Origin: Gemmatimonadetes bacterium bin94
GTDB taxonomy: Bacteria; Gemmatimonadota; Gemmatimonadetes; Longimicrobiales; Gaopeijiaceae
Direction: 5' to 3'
DNA length: 64,000 nucleotides
Assembly: GCA_002238865.1 (NCBI GenBank)
Contig: MPNE01000001.1
Span: 62,001 to 126,000, forward strand
Below are positions 8,577-16,713 of the stretch, piece after piece. The translations under genes were made by a program, and so were the position numbers. Below the pieces are notes generated by a model. That model had not been told where the DNA came from. It saw only the letters and a program-made list of their open reading frames with translations, and did no database searches. The stretch's first letter is position 1. The number at the start of each line of letters is the position of its first letter.

Positions 8577-9038
8577 GTGACCTCCAGCGCCAAGCGCAGG
8601 CGTCAGGCCAGGCTGCTCGAGATCATTCGGAATCGCAGGGTTCCCCACCAGGAAGCGCTTCGCGAACTGGTGGCAAGGGCAGGATTCCCGGTGGCTCAGG
8701 CAACGTTGTCGCGTGACATCCGCGACCTGCGGCTGGTCAAGGTCAAGGGAGCCGGTGGTGTTCCGTACTATACGCTCCCGGAGGAATGGGAGCATGTTCC
8801 GCCATTGGACTCCATCCTGCCGACGCTGTTCGTTTCGGCCGAAGCCATCGGCAACCTGGTCGTCGTCAGGACCCTCAGCGGTGCCGCTCAGACCGTCGCC
8901 TCCGGGATCGATTGGGAGGAGTACCAGGGCGTTGCCGGCACCATCGCCGGGGATGACACGGTGCTGATCATCGTGCGCGACGCCACGACGGCCGGGAAGA
9001 TCGTGGGCACCATCTCGGCACTTGCGGGGAAGGGGTAG
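8577..9038 (+). CDS. argR: Arginine repressor ArgR
   Basis: Transcription factor that senses L-arginine and binds ARG boxes, normally as a hexamer. Of 153 residues, 1-70 form the winged helix-turn-helix (QATLSRDIRDLRLVKV is the recognition region) and about 85-150 the oligomerisation and arginine-binding domain, with GDDTVLIIVRD, where the family uses adjacent aspartates to hold arginine. Length is standard. The GTG start at 8577 follows the receptor stop by 13 bases. The next gene is argG, whose promoter carries an ARG-box-like sequence, so local control of arginine synthesis by this protein is well supported. Confidence 0.93.
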   Translation: MTSSAKRRRQARLLEIIRNRRVPHQEALRELVARAGFPVAQATLSRDIRDLRLVKVKGAGGVPYYTLPEEWEHVPPLDSILPTLFVSAEAIGNLVVVRTLSGAAQTVASGIDWEEYQGVAGTIAGDDTVLIIVRDATTAGKIVGTISALAGKG

Positions 9039-9163
9039 CAATCGTCGGATCCGGCCGGTGTTCAACCATGCGCCGCCGGCAACCGCGACGGGAGGTGCCG
9101 CTTTGAGGGGGCCGAGGTCCGTCGCGTCTTGCCTCCCGGTCTTCCTTGTCGATCGAATCCAGC

Positions 9164-9191
9164 TTGACAAGAACTCAATTATGCATATTCT
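9164..9191 (+). promoter_or_regulatory. argG promoter
   Basis: A perfect -35 TTGACA (9164-9169) is followed after 16 bases by TATTCT (9186-9191), four of six to the -10 consensus. It sits in an unusually AT-rich patch in the 298-base gap between argR and argG, and its -10 is inside an ARG-box-like sequence. Transcription would start near 9198, leaving a 5' leader of about 140 bases. Confidence 0.7.
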
Positions 9192-9197
9192 TTCATC
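9180..9197 (+). promoter_or_regulatory. ARG-box-like operator over the argG -10 element
   Basis: TATGCATATTCTTTCATC fits the ArgR operator consensus WNTGAATWWWWATTCANW at eight of the ten core positions of the two half-sites (TGcAT and tTTCA). It overlaps the -10, the classical place for repression. argR is the gene immediately upstream. Consensus known from E. coli and Bacillus; binding here is inference. Confidence 0.65.
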
Positions 9198-9239
9198 AAG
9201 AAGGTATTTTTCTTCGTTACATGCTACGCGGATCGTTGT

Positions 9240-9308
9240 GGGTCCGGAGTGCAGGGAACACGCTGTTACGGCCTTGGCGGGAGACGTAACCACCCTGTGC
9301 TCCGGCCC
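9240..9308 (+). ncRNA. Structured 5' leader of argG
   Basis: A long imperfect stem pairs 9240-9256 (GGGTCCGGAGTGCAGGG) with 9293-9308 (CCCTGTGCTCCGGCCC), about fourteen pairs broken by a bulge and a small internal loop. Inside it GTTACG (9265-9270) pairs with CGTAAC (9285-9290). The element ends 28 bases before the argG ATG and has no T-run, so a role in translation or RNA stability is more likely than termination. It matches no riboswitch class I can name. Confidence 0.45.
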
Positions 9309-9336
9309 GCAACTGCCTTGGGACCGGGATCGAACC

Positions 9337-10608
9337 ATGAAAATCGTGCTGGGATACTCGGGGGGCCTCGACACGTCGGTGATCGTGCCCTGGCTGAGAG
9401 AAAACTACGAAGCCGACGTGATCTGCATGGCCGCGGATGTGGGCCAGCGCGGAGGCGTTGACGACCTCGCGGCAAAGGCGTTCGCCACCGGAGCCTCCGC
9501 GTTCCACGGCGAGGACCTCAGGGAAGACTTCGTTTCCGGCTATGTGCTTCCCGTCCTTCGCGCGGGAGCGGTGTACAGCCGCAAGTACCTGCTCGGCACG
9601 GCGATGGCCCGCCCGCTCATATCGCGCCGCATGGTGGAGGTCGCGCGCCGGACCGGAGCCGACGCCCTCGCGCATGGCTGCACGGGGAAGGGGAATGACC
9701 AGCTGCGCTTCGAGATGTCCTTCGCGGCGCTGGCCCCGGATCTGACCGTGGTCGCTCCATGGAGGGAGTGGACCATCGCTTCCCGGGAAGACGCGTTCGC
9801 GTACGCCAGCGCCCGGGGCATCTCCCTGGACGGAATCGACCAGGAGAAGCTCTATTCCCGGGACGAGAACCTATGGCACATCAGCCACGAGGGCGGCCCG
9901 CTGGAGGATCCCGCCAACGCGCCCGGCCCCGACGTTTTCGTGTGGACCCGGGATCCGGCCGACGCCCCGGATGAGCCCCTCGAGCTGGAACTCGGCTTCG
10001 AATCCGGCGTCCCGGTCTTGATCGACGGGCGCCCGCTCTCCCTCCTCGACCTGCTGACGGAACTCAACGAAGCCGGGTCGATGCACGGCGTGGGCCGCGC
10101 GGACGTGATCGAGGACCGGGTCGTCGGGATCAAGTCGCGGGGCGTGTACGAGACCCCGGGCGGCACGATCCTCCTTTCCGCCATTCAGGAGCTGGAACAG
10201 TTGGTCCTTTCCCGGAGCTGCCTTGCCCTGAAGGACGACCTGGCGCCCCGGTACGCCGACCTCGTGTACGAGGGCCGCTGGTGGACGCCCGAACGGGAGG
10301 CACTCGACGCCATGGTCGATTCCCTGATGGTCAACGTGACCGGTACGGTGCGTCTGCGGCTGTTCAAGGGTCATGCGACCATTCTGTCTCGCACGGCGCC
10401 CGCCTCGCTGTACAACCTCGACCTTGCTTCATTTGGCGCCAGCGAGGGTTATGAGCACGCGGACTCGTCCGGCTTCCTGAAGCTCTTCAGCCTGCCCCAG
10501 CGGGCGGTAGCCGCACAGAGGCTGGCGGCGGACCACCGCGCGGTGCCGTCGCGGAACGGCCAGGGCGCTGTCTCAGCCCCCGTGTTGGCCCGTCCCCGCG
10601 CCGAGTGA
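9337..10608 (+). CDS. argG: Argininosuccinate synthase
   Basis: Joins citrulline and aspartate with ATP to give argininosuccinate, the penultimate step of arginine synthesis in the cytoplasm. The protein of 423 residues starts at ATG 9337 with KIVLGYSGGLDTSV, the ATP-pyrophosphatase loop (GYSGGLDTS, residues 6-14); the frame is open further upstream, but that stretch is the promoter and leader. Further family marks are the CMAADVGQRG stretch, AHGCTGKGNDQLRFE and SRDENLWHISHEG. The last 30 residues (after about 395) look disordered and exceed the usual length. argH follows after 18 bases. Expression is probably controlled by ArgR at the operator near 9190. Confidence 0.96.
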   Translation: MKIVLGYSGGLDTSVIVPWLRENYEADVICMAADVGQRGGVDDLAAKAFATGASAFHGEDLREDFVSGYVLPVLRAGAVYSRKYLLGTAMARPLISRRMVEVARRTGADALAHGCTGKGNDQLRFEMSFAALAPDLTVVAPWREWTIASREDAFAYASARGISLDGIDQEKLYSRDENLWHISHEGGPLEDPANAPGPDVFVWTRDPADAPDEPLELELGFESGVPVLIDGRPLSLLDLLTELNEAGSMHGVGRADVIEDRVVGIKSRGVYETPGGTILLSAIQELEQLVLSRSCLALKDDLAPRYADLVYEGRWWTPEREALDAMVDSLMVNVTGTVRLRLFKGHATILSRTAPASLYNLDLASFGASEGYEHADSSGFLKLFSLPQRAVAAQRLAADHRAVPSRNGQGAVSAPVLARPRAE

Positions 10609-10626
10609 CCGCGCCGGGCTCCGCCC

Positions 10627-12030
10627 GTGGCCAAAGACTCGTCGGACTCGGGGCACACCCTCTGGGGTGGCCGCTTCGAGGGTGGGCTGTCGCCCGAAAT
10701 GGAGGCCCTGAACCGGTCCCTTGACGTGGACTGGCGTCTGTGGCGTCACGATGTGCGTGGAAGCCGAGCGTGGGCGGCCGGTCTTGCCCGTGCCGGTATC
10801 CTGTCGGCGGATGAGGTCCTCCGTATCGACCAGGGCCTGATCGAGGTCGCGCGTCGGCTGGAAGCCATGCCCGGGCCCCGGGGCCTCGCCGACGAGGATA
10901 TCCACACCGTCGTCGAGAGGCTCCTCACGGAAACGATCGGTTCCGTGGGCGGCAAGCTCCATTCGGGCCGTTCGCGCAACGACCAGGTCGCGACCGACTT
11001 CCGTCTGTGGGGAATGGCCGCGGTCCGCCTGCTGCAGGCCCGGCTGTCGGGGCTGGTTCGGGCGATCGCGGAGAAGGCGCGGGAGGTGGAAGGCGTCGTG
11101 ATGCCGGGTTACACCCACCTGCAACAGGCACAGCCGGTGCCCGCCAGCCACTGGCTCCTTTCACGGGCGTGGCCCCTGGTGCGGGATCTCGATCATCTGG
11201 GATCCGTGCTGAAGGAATGCGACGTTCTCCCGCTCGGCTCGGGAGCGATTGCCGGCTGCCCCTTCGACATCGACCGCGAGGCCCTCGCGGCCGACCTCGG
11301 CTTCAGCAGGGTCTCCGAGAATTCGATGGACGGGGTCTCCGACCGCGACTGGGCCGCGCGGCTCCTTTTCGGGGGAGCAATGACGGGGGTGCACCTGTCG
11401 CAGTTTGCCGAGGACCTGGTCCTCTTCTCGAACAGCGAGTTCGGCTTCGTCCGTCTGGGTGACGGCTACACGACGGGGTCTTCGCTGATGCCCCAGAAGC
11501 GAAACCCGGATGTGGCGGAACTGACACGGGGCAAGTCGGGGAGGCTTGTCGGCAATCTGATGGCGATGATGACCGTGCTGAAGGGGCTGCCGACCGGATA
11601 TAACCGGGACCTTCAGGAAGACAAGGAGGCGGTCTTCGACTCGGTGGACACGCTGGGGGGCGTCCTGCCCGCCATGACGGGAGCGGTGCAGAGCATGACC
11701 CTGGACCGCGACCGCATCGCGGAAGCCCTGCGAGCCGAAATGCTCGCCACCGATCTCGCCGACTACCTGGTGCGGAGGAGTGTGCCGTTCCGGGAAGCCC
11801 ATCATGTGGCGGGAGCGCTGGTGCGCCTGGCCGAAGGGGCCGGAAGGCAGTTGAGCGACCTCACACTCGACGAGATGAACGGCGTCCATCCGGGGTTCGG
11901 CGACGATGTCTTCGAAATCTTCGACCCTGCGGCGTCGGTCGAATCCCGGGACGTGCGGGGCGCCACCTCGCGCGAGGCGGTGGAGGCTCAGCTGGATGCG
12001 CTGGCGAAGGCGCTTGCCGGGACCCTCTGA
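10627..12030 (+). CDS. argH: Argininosuccinate lyase
   Basis: Splits argininosuccinate into arginine and fumarate; fumarase/aspartase superfamily, cytosolic tetramer. The 467-residue protein has the family signature GSSLMPQKRNPD at about residues 284-295, which contains the catalytic serine, and the other conserved regions SGRSRNDQVATD and GYTHLQQAQPV. The start is GTG 10627 (VAKDSSDSGHTLWGGRF); the conserved LWGGRF near the N-terminus supports it. It is the last gene of the receptor-argR-argG-argH run and is convergent with the DAHP synthase gene, 31 bases away. Confidence 0.96.
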   Translation: MAKDSSDSGHTLWGGRFEGGLSPEMEALNRSLDVDWRLWRHDVRGSRAWAAGLARAGILSADEVLRIDQGLIEVARRLEAMPGPRGLADEDIHTVVERLLTETIGSVGGKLHSGRSRNDQVATDFRLWGMAAVRLLQARLSGLVRAIAEKAREVEGVVMPGYTHLQQAQPVPASHWLLSRAWPLVRDLDHLGSVLKECDVLPLGSGAIAGCPFDIDREALAADLGFSRVSENSMDGVSDRDWAARLLFGGAMTGVHLSQFAEDLVLFSNSEFGFVRLGDGYTTGSSLMPQKRNPDVAELTRGKSGRLVGNLMAMMTVLKGLPTGYNRDLQEDKEAVFDSVDTLGGVLPAMTGAVQSMTLDRDRIAEALRAEMLATDLADYLVRRSVPFREAHHVAGALVRLAEGAGRQLSDLTLDEMNGVHPGFGDDVFEIFDPAASVESRDVRGATSREAVEAQLDALAKALAGTL

Positions 12031-12061
12031 CCTCGCCCGGCGGCGGCCGGGGCTCTCCCCG

Positions 12062-13078
12062 CTACAACGTCCGTCCGGCAGCTTCGGCGAACACGCCCAG
12101 CCCGCCCATGAGGTCGGCGAATTCCCCGAAGGTCAGCGACTGGTCGCCGTCCGAAAGTGCCGAGGCGGGGTCCGGGTGCACCTCCACGATCAGGCCGTCG
12201 GCACCTGCCGCCAGGGCCGCGAAGCTGAGCGGCGCGACCAGGTCGCGGCGGCCTCCCGCGTGTGAGGGGTCGGCAATGACCGGCAGGTGGGTCTCCATCT
12301 TGAGCCAGGGGATTGCGGCCAGGTCGAAGGTGTTGCGCATCTCGCCGCCGAAGGTCCGAATGCCGCGCTCGCAGAGCACGACTTGCATGTTGCCGCGGCT
12401 CATGATGTACTCCGCTGCCAGCAGGAAGTCCTTGAGCGTGGCCGACATGCCCCGCTTGAGGAGCACGGGACGCTGAAGCTGCCCCACCTCTCGCAGCAGA
12501 GCGAAGTTCTGCATGTTCCTCGCCCCGACCTGGAGCATGTCCGCGTATCCGGCCACCAGCTCGGCGTCCCGAGGATCGAGCACCTCCGTTACGATCGGGA
12601 GACCGGTCTGCTCCCGCACCTCGGCCAGTATGCGCAGCCCATCCTCCTTGAGCCCGTCGAAGGAGTACGGCGACGTGCGCGGCTTGAAGGCACCTCCGCG
12701 CAGCAGGGACGCCCCCGCACCGGCCACCGCCCGCCCCGTCTCGGCCATCATTCCGCCGCCCTCGACCGAGCACGGCCCGGCGGCGACCGGGCACACCGTC
12801 CCGCCGAACGTGCGGTTGCCCACCCGTACCGTCGAGGTTCTGTCGGCGGCGAAATCGCGCGCGGCGAGCTTGTACGGCCGCATCACGGGGTGAACCGAAT
12901 CGATCCCGGGAATCGAGAGGAGAGGCAGGTGGGCCAGGCGCGCTTCGTCACCGATGCATCCAATGATCGTGCGGCTTTCGCCACGGGAAACATGAGTTCG
13001 GAGCCCGATCGCCTCCACGCGTTCACGGATGTGGTCGATCTGCTCGGTGGTGATGTCCTTCGTCGCGACGATGATCAC
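12062..13078 (-). CDS. aroF: 3-deoxy-7-phosphoheptulonate (DAHP) synthase, type I-beta
   Basis: Condenses phosphoenolpyruvate and erythrose 4-phosphate, the first step of aromatic amino acid synthesis. From GTG 13078 the protein is 338 residues, the usual size for I-beta enzymes with an N-terminal ferredoxin-like (ACT-like) domain, here residues 1-70 ([17 protein letters not shown]). The barrel has AGPCSVE with Cys103 as metal ligand, [16 protein letters not shown] for [12 protein letters not shown], and [10 protein letters not shown] with the metal histidine. The N-terminal domain usually gives feedback inhibition by tyrosine or phenylalanine. The frame stays open far upstream on this strand, but that part lies antisense to rpiA and rpe. 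Neighbouring pentose-phosphate genes supply its substrate erythrose 4-phosphate. Confidence 0.93.
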   Translation of the reverse strand: MIIVATKDITTEQIDHIRERVEAIGLRTHVSRGESRTIIGCIGDEARLAHLPLLSIPGIDSVHPVMRPYKLAARDFAADRTSTVRVGNRTFGGTVCPVAAGPCSVEGGGMMAETGRAVAGAGASLLRGGAFKPRTSPYSFDGLKEDGLRILAEVREQTGLPIVTEVLDPRDAELVAGYADMLQVGARNMQNFALLREVGQLQRPVLLKRGMSATLKDFLLAAEYIMSRGNMQVVLCERGIRTFGGEMRNTFDLAAIPWLKMETHLPVIADPSHAGGRRDLVAPLSFAALAAGADGLIVEVHPDPASALSDGDQSLTFGEFADLMGGLGVFAEAAGRTL

Positions 13079-13233
13079 TTTGCGCGTTCCGGTTTGGCGA
13101 AGTCTCGGTGGGGGTGGACGAGAGAAGATGGCGATTTTCGTGCCGTAGCAGAACCGCGCACAGTCGCGGTCCCTTTTTGCGGCGAGTGGAACGGTCCCCT
13201 TCCGCGCGACTGGTGAGTGCCCGCGGGAACGGG

Positions 13234-13239
13234 TAGATT
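13234..13239 (+). promoter_or_regulatory. Candidate -10 element of rpiA-rpe
   Basis: TAGATT, 57 bases before the rpiA start, is the only AT-rich hexamer in the 217-base gap between the divergent aroF and rpiA genes. The same hexamer occurs before hpf at 30335. No good -35 is seen. The rest of this gap shows no gene. Confidence 0.3.
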
Positions 13240-13295
13240 GGGCCCTTCCGAGTTCGTGGCGACACCCGGACACCCCCCGCAACCCCGGCGATGCA

Positions 13296-14006
13296 TTGGC
13301 CCGACACACCGTCGATGAACTGAAGAGCATGGCGGGGCGCGACGCGGCCCGGACGGTCGGCTCCGGAATGCGCCTGGGCCTCGGGACCGGCTCCACCGTC
13401 GCCCATTTTCTCGAATCCCTGGGTGCTCGCATCGCACGAGGTGACGTGACCGATGTGGCGGGCGTGCCCACGTCGATCCGCACAGGGGACGCCTGCCGGA
13501 GGCTGGGCATCCCGCTGGGCACCCTGGAAGAACTCGCACCGCTCGACCTGACCGTCGACGGGGCGGACGAGGTGGCTCCCGGCCTCGACCTGATCAAGGG
13601 GCTGGGCGGCGCGCTCCTGCGCGAAAAGATGGTCGCACAGGCCTCCCGGCGGATGATCGTCATCGTGGACGACACCAAGATCGTCGATCGGCTCGGCCAG
13701 ACCGCCCCCGTGCCCGTCGAGGTGGTGCCGTTCGAATTTGCGAGCCACCTGGTGTGGTTCACCCGGCTCGGGGCCGACCCGGTCATCCGGCGCGACGGAG
13801 AAGGCGTGATGTACCGGACCGACAACGCGAACCTGATCGTCGACTGCCGTTTCCCGGGAGGAATCGACGACCCGGCCGAGTTGGAGGGGCGGCTGGCGCG
13901 CAGGGCGGGCGTGGTGGAATCGGGGCTGTTTCTCGGCTTGGCGGACGAGGCGATCGTCGCGGGGGACGGGGGTGTTCGCCGGATCGGTGGGGAGGGGGTG
14001 TCGTGA
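13296..14006 (+). CDS. rpiA: Ribose-5-phosphate isomerase A
   Basis: Interconverts ribose 5-phosphate and ribulose 5-phosphate in the non-oxidative pentose phosphate pathway. The 236-residue protein shows the family marks [40 protein letters not shown] (with the catalytic acid and lysine region) and a normal length. The start is taken as TTG 13296, the first start in frame; a shorter form from ATG 13329 would lose the first helix. Its TGA overlaps the rpe GTG by three bases within GTGA, so the two enzymes are translationally coupled and act on the same ribulose 5-phosphate. Confidence 0.93.
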   Translation: MARHTVDELKSMAGRDAARTVGSGMRLGLGTGSTVAHFLESLGARIARGDVTDVAGVPTSIRTGDACRRLGIPLGTLEELAPLDLTVDGADEVAPGLDLIKGLGGALLREKMVAQASRRMIVIVDDTKIVDRLGQTAPVPVEVVPFEFASHLVWFTRLGADPVIRRDGEGVMYRTDNANLIVDCRFPGGIDDPAELEGRLARRAGVVESGLFLGLADEAIVAGDGGVRRIGGEGVS

Positions 14007-14689
14007 TCAGAATCGCGCCGTCGATCCTGAGCTGTCGCTTCGCGGAGCTGGGCACGGAGGTGCGCACCGTGGACGAAGCCGGTGCGGAGTGGATCCACGT
14101 CGACGTGATGGACGGGCATTTCGTGCCCAACATCACGATAGGGCCCCTTATCGCCGATGCCGTGCGCGGGGTCACCTCCCGCACCGTCGACGTGCACCTG
14201 ATGATCAAGGACCCCGACCGCTACATCCCGGACTTCGCCAGGGCCGGTGCCGACGTGATCACCGTCCACGCCGAGGCGACGGTGCACCTTCACCGCACCC
14301 TTGGCCTGATCCGCGAGCTGGGGAAGCGTGCCGGCGTGGCGCTGAATCCCTCGACTCCGCTCAGCGCCATCGAAGACGTGTTCGACGAGATCGATCTCAT
14401 CGTGATCATGTCGGTGAACCCCGGTTTCGGCGGTCAGGCGTTTATCCGCGGTTCGGTCGACAAGGTGAGCCGGGCCCGTGCGATGATCGAGGCCCACCGA
14501 TCCGGACAGATCGATCTGGAGGTCGACGGGGGTGTGAGCGCGAAGACCGCGCCGGCGCTTGCTGCCGCCGGAGCGACGGTGCTCGTGGCCGGCTCGGCCA
14601 TCTTCGGGCACCCCGCGGGTGCTGCGGCGGGCGTGGACGCCATTCGGTCGTCCATCGAAGGAATCCACTGGCACCGCTCAGGTACATAA
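14003..14689 (+). CDS. rpe: Ribulose-phosphate 3-epimerase
   Basis: Interconverts ribulose 5-phosphate and xylulose 5-phosphate. The 228-residue TIM barrel begins at GTG 14003 with [12 protein letters not shown], which matches the universal N-terminus; the frame upstream is antisense noise inside rpiA. Catalytic and metal regions are visible: [32 protein letters not shown] and LEVDGGV. The start overlaps the rpiA stop (GTGA). Together with rpiA and the nearby DAHP synthase it links ribose, xylulose and erythrose phosphates to aromatic synthesis. Confidence 0.95.
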   Translation: MIRIAPSILSCRFAELGTEVRTVDEAGAEWIHVDVMDGHFVPNITIGPLIADAVRGVTSRTVDVHLMIKDPDRYIPDFARAGADVITVHAEATVHLHRTLGLIRELGKRAGVALNPSTPLSAIEDVFDEIDLIVIMSVNPGFGGQAFIRGSVDKVSRARAMIEAHRSGQIDLEVDGGVSAKTAPALAAAGATVLVAGSAIFGHPAGAAAGVDAIRSSIEGIHWHRSGT

Positions 14690-14698
14690 GGCTTCGCC

Positions 14699-16084
14699 AT
14701 GCCCACATTCGTGCACGAGACCAGACTTCCCTTTCCGGTAGACGACGTCTTCGACTGGCACATGCGGCCAGGTGCCCTTGAACGCCTGATGCCGCCATGG
14801 GAGGATGCACGCGTGGTGGCACGGGAAGGCGGCATTGACGACGGCGGCCGGGTCCACGTCCAGGTGCGGCGGGGCCCGCTGAGGGTCGACTTCAAGGTGC
14901 GTCACACCGCCTTCGAGGCCGGGAAGCTCTTCCGCGACGAGCAGATTTCCGGCCCGATGGGGTCGTGGAAGCACGATCACGAATTCGAGGCGGCGGGTTC
15001 GAATTCCAGCATCGTTCGCGACCGGGTGGTCTACGATCCGCCACTGGGAGCCGCGGCCGCTGCGCTGGCCGGATCCACGATCGAGGGCGAGATGAGGCGG
15101 CTATTCCGTTTTCGCGGCCAGCGCCTCGCACACGATCTGGGGAGGCACGCGGTGTACAGCGGGCCCCGGCTACGGGTGGCCGTCAGCGGCGCCAGCGGAT
15201 TCATCGGGTCGGCGCTATCCCATTTCCTCACCACGGGGGGGCACGAGGTCTTTCCCATCGTGCGCCGCAAGCCCCGCCGGGAGCGGGGCGAGATCCACTG
15301 GGACCCCATGGAGGGCCGAATCGACGCCGATGGACTCGAGGGGTTGGACGCGGTGGTGCACCTGGCCGGCGACAGCCTTTCGCGGGGGAGGTGGAATGGC
15401 GCGAAGAAGAAGGCGATCTGGAAGAGCCGGGTCGTTGGGACCCGCGTGCTGGTGGACGCGCTGAATGGACTGCGTCGCCCGCCGCGGGTTCTGATATCGT
15501 CCTCCGCGATCGGATTCTACGGGAACCGGGGCAGCGAGCGGCTCGGAGAACGGAGCGGACCGGGGAAGGGGTTTCTGCCGGATCTGTGCCGTGAATGGGA
15601 GAACGAGGCGGTCAAGGCGCGGCGGTCGGGGGTTCGGGTCGTCCTGCTCAGGACCGGATTGGTGCTCAGCCCCGGCGGCGGTGCCCTGGGGACCATGCTG
15701 CTTCCCTTCAAGATGGGCATCGGGGGCAGACTCGGGAGTGGGCGGCAGTACGTCAGCTGGATCGATCACGACGACCTCGTCGCCCTCGTCTTTCACGCGC
15801 TCGTGACGCCCTCCCTGCGGGGACCGGTCAACGCCACCGCCCCCCACCCTGTCCCCAACGCTACCTTCACCACGATTCTCGGGCGGGCCCTGAAGCGCCC
15901 CACGCTGCTTCCCGTCCCGTCCCTGGCGGTCAGGGGGGTGTTCGGCGAGATGGGCAGGACGCTGCTCCTGGAAGGGGCTCGCGTCATCCCCGATGCCGCC
16001 ACTCGGGCCGGCTTTCGCTTCACCTTCGAGGGCCTCGCGGACTCGCTTGCATTCCAGCTCGGCCGGGCCGCGCCCGGGCCGTAG
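14699..16084 (+). CDS. SRPBCC domain fused to a TIGR01777-type NAD(P) epimerase
   Basis: A 461-residue cytoplasmic fusion. Residues 1-150 form an SRPBCC lipid-binding-type fold of the cyclase/dehydrase kind (ETRLPFPVDDVFDWHMRPGA). Residues 158-455 form a Rossmann-fold short-chain epimerase of the YfcH/SulA group, with nucleotide loop VSGASGFIGSAL, VVHLAGDSLSRGRWN, and ISSSAIGFYGNRG in which the Ser-Tyr pair of the family is kept. The substrate is unknown for the whole family. ATG 14699 lies nine bases after rpe. This domain pair is a known architecture in bacteria, so the fusion itself is not novel. Confidence 0.88.
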   Translation: MPTFVHETRLPFPVDDVFDWHMRPGALERLMPPWEDARVVAREGGIDDGGRVHVQVRRGPLRVDFKVRHTAFEAGKLFRDEQISGPMGSWKHDHEFEAAGSNSSIVRDRVVYDPPLGAAAAALAGSTIEGEMRRLFRFRGQRLAHDLGRHAVYSGPRLRVAVSGASGFIGSALSHFLTTGGHEVFPIVRRKPRRERGEIHWDPMEGRIDADGLEGLDAVVHLAGDSLSRGRWNGAKKKAIWKSRVVGTRVLVDALNGLRRPPRVLISSSAIGFYGNRGSERLGERSGPGKGFLPDLCREWENEAVKARRSGVRVVLLRTGLVLSPGGGALGTMLLPFKMGIGGRLGSGRQYVSWIDHDDLVALVFHALVTPSLRGPVNATAPHPVPNATFTTILGRALKRPTLLPVPSLAVRGVFGEMGRTLLLEGARVIPDAATRAGFRFTFEGLADSLAFQLGRAAPGP

Positions 16085-16092
16085 CGATCGGC

Positions 16093-16713
16093 ATGTCACG
16101 ACCCGGCCCTTCCCTGACGCGCGGCGACCTGTCAGCCGATCCCATCGAGCAGTTTGCCCGCTGGTTCGAGGAAGCCGCCGCCGACCCGCGGATCGTGTTT
16201 GCGGAAGCGGTCTGCCTCTCCACGCTCGGGCCCGACGAAACCCCCGAGGCTCGCATGGTGCTCCTGAAGGACTTCGACGACAGGGGTTTCGTCTTCTATA
16301 CGAACGTCGAGTCCGAAAAAGCCCGGTCGATCGTCGCCCACCCCAGAGCCGGAATGACCTTCTACTGGCAGCCCCTCGGGCGCCAGGTGCGGATCCGGGG
16401 CGCGGTGGAGAAGGTGTCTCCCCACGAAGCTGACGGGTACTTCGCGAGCCGGCCCCGGGGGAGCCGAATCGGCGCATGGGCGTCGGACCAGAGCCGAGAG
16501 CTGGAGAGCCGCGCGGCGCTGGAGGAGCGGGTCGCGGCCCTGGAGGAGCGCTACGCCGGCCGCGAGGTCCCCAGGCCTCCCCACTGGTCCGGCTTCCGCC
16601 TCATCGCCGAGGCGATCGAGTTCTGGCAGGAAGGACAGGCGCGTCTGCACGACCGCTTTGCCTACCGGCGTGACGGCGCGGGAGGATGGATCCGGCGGCG
16701 GCTCTATCCCTGA
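16093..16713 (+). CDS. pdxH: Pyridoxamine 5'-phosphate oxidase
   Basis: FMN enzyme that oxidises pyridoxine or pyridoxamine 5'-phosphate to PLP. The 206-residue protein starts at ATG 16093 (MSRPGPSLTRGDLSADPIEQF) and shows ARMVLLKDFDDRGFVFYTN (FMN and substrate contacts), the conserved ASDQSRELESR, PPHWSGFRLIAEAIEFWQ and a C-terminal RRRLYP ending, a textbook PdxH terminus. It lies eight bases after the epimerase fusion. The 3' end overlaps by ten bases the convergent aminotransferase fusion, itself a PLP enzyme; whether that is more than chance is unknown. Confidence 0.95.
   Translation: MSRPGPSLTRGDLSADPIEQFARWFEEAAADPRIVFAEAVCLSTLGPDETPEARMVLLKDFDDRGFVFYTNVESEKARSIVAHPRAGMTFYWQPLGRQVRIRGAVEKVSPHEADGYFASRPRGSRIGAWASDQSRELESRAALEERVAALEERYAGREVPRPPHWSGFRLIAEAIEFWQEGQARLHDRFAYRRDGAGGWIRRRLYP

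Noticed and set aside
9022-9336. A longer argG start within the argR-argG gap
   Set aside because: The frame is open, but it covers the promoter, ARG box and hairpin leader, while ATG 9337 gives the family N-terminus.
12062-14674. An 870-residue leftward frame running through rpiA and rpe
   Set aside because: Only the last 338 residues are DAHP synthase; the rest is antisense to two well-supported genes and shows high-GC shadow composition.
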